Positions 59,446 through 64,000 of a stretch of 64,000 nt of DNA are shown here, piece after piece. Location: NCBI GenBank assembly GCA_003290165.1, contig QNQO01000590.1:372001-436000 (forward strand). The letters run 5' to 3'. This stretch comes from Berberis thunbergii (lineage: Eukaryota; Streptophyta; Magnoliopsida; Ranunculales; Berberidaceae). The translations under genes and the position numbers were made by a program. Each line of letters begins with the position of its first letter. The first letter of the stretch is position 1. The notes under the pieces are model-generated. The model was not told the DNA's origin and did no database searches. It saw nothing but the letters and a program-made list of their open reading frames with translations.

Positions 59446-60058
59446 ACAAGAGAAGTGAAGAACAAATGAGAGCTTAGTTTTTAGTAAGATGAAGAAGAGA
59501 AACTAAAAATGGGGGGTTTAAACTTTAAAGGGTTTGATCACTTTCATTTATTACTTATAAACAAAAGCCTAAATCAACATCAACAAAAAAGTAAGAGAAA
59601 CCTTAAACCAAAATAAGTGCTTATCATAATCAATGTTCAAATCTCCATCAAGAAATCTCCTCCTCCCTATGCCACGTGTCAGATGTTAACACATCAATGT
59701 TCAAAAGTGTTTGTTGTGTAGTACAAGAATTGGTGAGTTAATTCACTACTTGGAGTACTTGATCAGGAAGTCATTATGAAGTATATTTAAAAATAAAATT
59801 TAAAGTGAAGTTAGTAATCATGAACTTGTCAAAATATCGCCAGGTAATCTCGCGAGTTTTGCTCATGTTAATTAGGCTTAATTAAGCTAACAGAATTTTG
59901 TAATCACAAAAGGCTATCTTTGTGGTGTTTTTAAAATTTTTTTTAAATTAATTTTTTTTTTGTGCTATGTTTGAGGATATCGACATCACGAGCTTTAGTG
60001 ATAGATTGTATTGAGATATGTGTTAATGATTATTTAAGAGAAAAAAGAAATCGCAATG
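59383..60058. other. Promoter side of the transporter and AT-rich DNA
   Basis: A poly-T run (about 59419-59440) lies just upstream of the transporter ATG. No gene seen. Confidence 0.4.
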
Positions 60059-60191
60059 AGGGTATCAACTAGTCGGTAGAGTTGTGGCAGACAAATTCAA
60101 GGGTTTGAACCCTTTCAAATGGGTATGTTATTTTTGAGATAATTATGAGATCTTGTTAAAGGCCTAACTTTTCTTTCAATAAATAAATAAA
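60059..60191 (+). mobile_element. tRNA-type SINE
   Basis: A-box-like TAGTCGGTAGAGTTGTGG and B-box-like GGTTTGAACCC are spaced as in tRNA-derived SINEs, and the insert ends AATAAATAAATAA. It is flanked by AAATCGCAATG (60048-60058) and AAATCGTAATG (60192-60202), an 11-bp target duplication with one change. Confidence 0.75.
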
Positions 60192-61517
60192 AAATCGTAA
60201 TGGTGCAAATCATGTTTAAAACATCTCGAGCAATGAAATGTATATAATAATTTTTTACATTCACAATAGATCACTCAGTCACCGTAGTGAATCATGTCTA
60301 TAGAAAGTAAAATTAGGTTTTCAAACAACCGCGAACAATACTTTAAGAGTTGTCTATGAAATGAGGCTTGAACACATGCACAAAATAGATTTTTATTAAC
60401 ATCGTATGCAACATGTCATTAGTTCAATTCCAAAAATTTGATTCTTCGTAAATAGTAAATGCATTTAAGATTTTATTGTACTTAATTTTGAGCTAATATA
60501 AGTCTACCGGTTGAGCTAGCACCCGATAATTATAGGATAGTTGTTCCTACAATCACTCATAGGCACCAAGAAGTTGTCTACAAAAAGTTAAAAACTAAAG
60601 TGACTTTTAAGAAGTTGAGTTTGAATTATATGGTCAACAGTCTCAATTGTTCTTCCAAATTTGCACAAACAAATGTTCTTATCAATGACAAGCTACATGG
60701 ACAATTAACAGGAAGGCAATGGAGTCACTCAGCACCCATTTCAGTGCAAGCACAAGTTAAGCTAGACAGGGGCGGATTCAGGATTTTAGTTAGGAGATGG
60801 TGAAATGAAAATAATTATTAGTTGATAATAGTAGTTATCAATGATGGAGCCAATTTTTTTCCTACCCGAACTAATAACTAAAAAAAAAGTATAACTATTA
60901 AAAGTATATTGCATATACTAAATTGAATCTAGTGTAGTCCAAATTTGAGCAAAAATAAGATCACGATATCAATAACCTTAGCAAGTATATATAATTAAAA
61001 TTACAAAATAATTAAGATAAATATCTAGGTGAAGCTTAAAATATCTGAAATTTGCGAACATAATAAAATCCTAATACAATTTCATAGAAAAATGGTTTAT
61101 ATGAGCCTCAAATTTTGTATGAGTTGGTTAATTGTATATATTTTCATTGAAGTATATAGTTATTACTTTAGATATCAATTTCAAATATTATATGGAGATT
61201 CTATCCCACTTGTGAACAAACAATTCATTTTTTAATGTTTGTAATTACATAAAAAATTGCACTTAAAAAAAATAGGGGCATAAATCTTATGTTCCAAGAG
61301 TATCGAATTCAGGTCGTTTACTAAAAATGTTAAACTTATAAACATTGCATCAATAAAAACACATTATAATAATTTACTAAACAATTATCATATTGTATTA
61401 TAAATTATATAATTAATTTTTTGTAGCCCCTTAGTAGATCCAACCTTTCTTCCATTTATAGCTCAACAACTCATAATTGGGTGATAATGCAACATTGGCT
61501 ACATTGAAAAACCCAAA
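60192..61517. other. Gene-less stretch, possible old DNA element
   Basis: AT-rich. GGGGCGGATTCAGGATTT near 60769 and GTAGCCCCTTAGTAGATCCA near 61426 may be the ends of a decayed TIR element, but the match is weak. No gene seen. Confidence 0.3.
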
Positions 61518-61695
61518 ATTCTAGCTGCCCTGGGAAAACCAGCGAGGCTGCTGCTGGGGGGGGGAATTTACCCTATTGCCCCCCCCTCTTTAACAACCTT
61601 TTGGAAAAGGTGTTTAAAAAAGAGGGGGGGGGGGCAAAAGTGTAAAATCACCTCCCTGGCAGCAACCCCGCTGGTTTCCCAGGTCAGGAAGAATT
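61518..61695. mobile_element. GC-rich hairpin element, diverged relative
   Basis: ATTCTAGCTGCCCTGGGAAA and CCAGCGAGG on the left pair with CCGCTGGTTTCCCAGGTCAG on the right. Inner poly-G and poly-C runs and CCTTTTGGAAAAGG form the tip. The CCAGCGAGG/CGCTGGTTTCC motif links it to the other hairpins, though the outer ends differ. Confidence 0.6.
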
Positions 61696-62324
61696 GCTCT
61701 TGAAAAACATAAGAAGAATTGCACAGAGCCATAAGTATAAACCAAGCAAAAAAGAAAAAAAAGATTAACGATGATGGATTCGTGGGGATGGGTTGAAGCA
61801 TAAGGGATCACTATTGAAAATGATGTCTTCTTAATTCCATTGCACAAATTCAATAAGCGACCATTGGACAATATTCCTTAAATATGAACTTAAACTCACG
61901 TACTGACATATTGTAAGTTCACACATTTTCACAAATAAAGTGATACAATAATTGTATCACTATAAAAAGTATGGTGCTACAAGTGATACTATTCACGGTG
62001 ATTCAATTTATTGTATCACATTTTTTGACTGAATTTAGTTTTGACTTGAAATTGTTTGGTGGACTGTTACAACACAAAAGTGATATTGTTTTGGGGGTTG
62101 TTACAAAAATGCCATTTTAGTATGGTGAGTAGAAGAAATCGATAAAACCCTAACCACATTAGTTAATTAAAGCAACCCTTGCACCTCGAATGATTTACAT
62201 AAGAATAACTAAGAACTAACTAAAAATTACTAGGAATAGACTAGGATAAATGAAAGAAAGCGCAACTAACATTTAAGAAAACAGGAAAAATTTAACATCA
62301 ACTTCAAGTGATTTAGTTATCATT

Positions 62325-62650
62325 CAAATCGATTGATTCGGTTAAAGTTTGATTCTATTTTAAAAATTTTCAAACCAATATGGTCGGTTTGGTTTTCGGT
62401 TTTTATGTGATTTTAACTAACAAAATCGAACCGACCGAATACATATAATAAATAATATATATTATATATAAATGATATAATATGTTTAAATTAGTCGGTC
62501 GATTCGATTTTAGTCAGTCGGTTCAATTTACAGTTTGCATAAATTAAAATCGGTTCGATTTCAATGTGAAAATTTTGAAACTGACCAAAGTCGATTTGGT
62601 TCTTGGTTTTGGTGAAAACCCGAACCGTCGGTTTGGTTTTCATCCCTAGA
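62325..62650. mobile_element. Dispersed CGGTCGGTT element, copy 2 (inverted)
   Basis: Inverted relative to 36925-37240: same order of AACCGACC motifs, AT core and AAAATCACAT on the opposite strand, ending CATCCCTAG. Non-coding. Confidence 0.6.
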
Positions 62651-63296
62651 GCTTAGTAATTCCATCACAAGTGGTAAGATATTAATGGAAACTTAACTCA
62701 GAAGCAAGGACTCTAATTTTTTTTTCGAGGTAATTTTGGTACATTGATTTTAAGAAATATTTCGTTGTGTATAAAAAAAATGTAAAAAATTCGGTTGCAA
62801 TTTTAAAGCTATCAATATAATTTAAGCATTTTAAACTCTTACATATTGCATAAAGAGTACCACAAGACTCATAATCTTACAAACTACATATTGCATAAAA
62901 ATCACTTATATAACAAAATTTTAATACTACACTAAAATTATAACAAATTAAAATGTACGGATATTGAGATTGTGCTAACGAAAGAAATAAATATTTCAGA
63001 TTCAAAATAAATTTCGATAACTCGAAAGAAATAAATACTTTATGAAAATTTCAACATTTTTCAAGAAATCACATTCCCTGCTCAGAAGAGGTGATAGTTG
63101 TTCTAGGTAAAAATCACACCAAGCATGTGTCAAACAAGCACAAGTTTTATGTCCTAAGTCGAGAAGATGTGATTTACCTATCAACATTTTAACAATGGTA
63201 AAGAAAAATAAATACAATCGAGTTTTTGGTTAGTTGTAGTTGAACTTGATTACAGCCTTTATAAGATCATCACTTTGTCTAAATTCAATCAAAGTC
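62651..63296 (+). promoter_or_regulatory. AT-rich upstream region of the ABCG gene
   Basis: No gene. The first part resembles the AT-rich repeat at 31.2 and 32.7 kb (TTTTAAGAAATATTTCG). A TATA-like TTTATAAGATC at 63258 lies about 40 bp before the ATG. Confidence 0.35.
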
Positions 63297-63903
63297 ATGG
63301 AGTTTCAAAGAAGCGAAGAAATCAGAAGTGAAGAAATCAGAAGTGAAGAAGAAGTGGTGCTTTCCATACTCCCTTCTACCATGGGTACCCTGCAAATTGT
63401 TGGAAGCAATGGTTATGGTCACAACATGGAGCAATTCATGCCTAAAACATTTCAGAGATTGACATGGAAGAAGAGTATCCTCAAACCAATAAGGATCGTC
63501 CCCTACCAATATTTCTCAAGGTACTCAATCTTATTTTCGAGTTTCTCAGCATATTGTTAATGAAGGAAAAACATGAAGTTTTACAAACCTACGTACTTTT
63601 GTTGTCTCTTACAATCATGTAGTTTGTGGATGTGGAGTTTAGAGTTCGAAACACACATGCATCAACTGTGAACCCATGGAAAATGGTGGCATCGAAAGTG
63701 GGGCAAATGGAGCATGATCACTACAAGTACATCTTAAAGGGTGTAACAGGAAGCATAGGCCCAGGAGAAATACTTGCTTTAATGGGACCTTCAGGAAGTG
63801 GGAAGACAACTTTGCTCAATATACTTGGGGGCAGAGTGCAGGAAAATGTTAGAGGAACTGTAACTTATAATGAGATGTCATACAATTCAGCCCTTAAGAG
63901 GAG
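63297..63903 (+). CDS. ABCG half-transporter, 5' part only, apparent frameshift in exon 1
   Basis: An ATP-driven plasma-membrane exporter of the WBC/ABCG half-size group, cut by the window end. Exon 1 is 63297-63520 and exon 2 is 63623-63903; exon 2 ends at a GT donor in phase 2 (SALKRR). Exon 2 has the nucleotide-binding domain start: [20 protein letters not shown], then Walker [10 protein letters not shown]. The only exon-1 frame that joins exon 2 correctly is one giving [19 protein letters not shown] before [10 protein letters not shown], as in the family. That frame has a TAA at about 63442. The upstream ATG ([11 protein letters not shown]...) opens a different frame. The two read on naturally (MPKTF, then SEIDMEEE) if one T is missing in ACATTTCAG at about 63450. 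Otherwise translation would start at the later ATG near 63463. Confidence 0.85.
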
Positions 63904-64000
63904 GTAATCAGTAAACTCAATGAGATGTTCACATGCATGACATGTTTAGTCATGCGCCTATGATGGAATTAAGTCGACTCAATTACATTTTGTGTGTTTC

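Overview
This is nuclear DNA from a core eudicot plant. The genes are split by many GT-AG introns and have TATA boxes, and intergenic DNA is AT-rich and full of transposable elements. The sequence does not let me name the species. Seven protein-coding genes and one decayed retroelement gene can be followed, most of them exon by exon with phases that agree.

Layout. 1-1.9 kb: decayed 3' end of a Ty3/gypsy chromovirus and a probable LTR. 3.0-3.5 kb (-): CML38/39-type calmodulin-like gene with a one-base frameshift. 5.1-7.2 kb (-): small glycine-rich chloroplast protein resembling YELLOW LEAF 1, also with a one-base frameshift near its C-terminus. 8.8-14.7 kb: transposon nest, including a hAT element with an exact 8-bp target duplication, a PIF/Harbinger MITE with TTA duplication, and GC-rich hairpin elements. 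15.8-16.6 kb (+): FD-like group A bZIP gene. 17.0-26.2 kb (-): complete 12-exon farnesyl diphosphate synthase (FPS) gene. 30.8-36 kb: duplicated AT-rich DNA and small elements. 38.7-49.1 kb (+): complete 10-exon GBF-interacting-protein-1-like gene with LINE fragments in two introns. 50-55 kb: foldback element and a 1.5-kb direct duplication. 55.7-56.4 kb (+): single-exon PADRE (DUF4228) gene. 56.8-59.4 kb (-): 7-exon TPT/nucleotide-sugar-type transporter. 63.3 kb to the end (+): 5' part of an ABCG half-transporter, apparently with a one-base frameshift.

Most notable structures. (1) One FPS intron carries three head-to-tail copies of a 1.64-kb Helitron (TC start, CTAG end, hairpin 10 nt before the end, A/T insertion site). 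They abut as CTAG|TCTA, as expected from rolling-circle read-through. (2) The FPS promoter, first coding exon and part of intron 1 are tandemly duplicated upstream. This leaves a second TATA box, ATG, 44-codon exon and splice donor that could act as an alternative first exon. (3) An insertion with a 13-bp target duplication joins an inverted 5S-rRNA-like segment and LINE 5' leader to a sense RTE-type LINE 3' end. (4) A family of GC-rich hairpin elements recurs across the window.

The genes do not form one pathway. FPS makes farnesyl diphosphate for sterols and sesquiterpenes. GIP1 proteins are known partners of G-box bZIP factors. The bZIP, CML, PADRE and ABCG genes suggest regulation, calcium signalling, stress response and transport. 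Three separate coding frames each break by one base near a short homopolymer, and the Helitron copies differ only in homopolymer length. Residual sequencing indels are therefore a live explanation for the broken genes.
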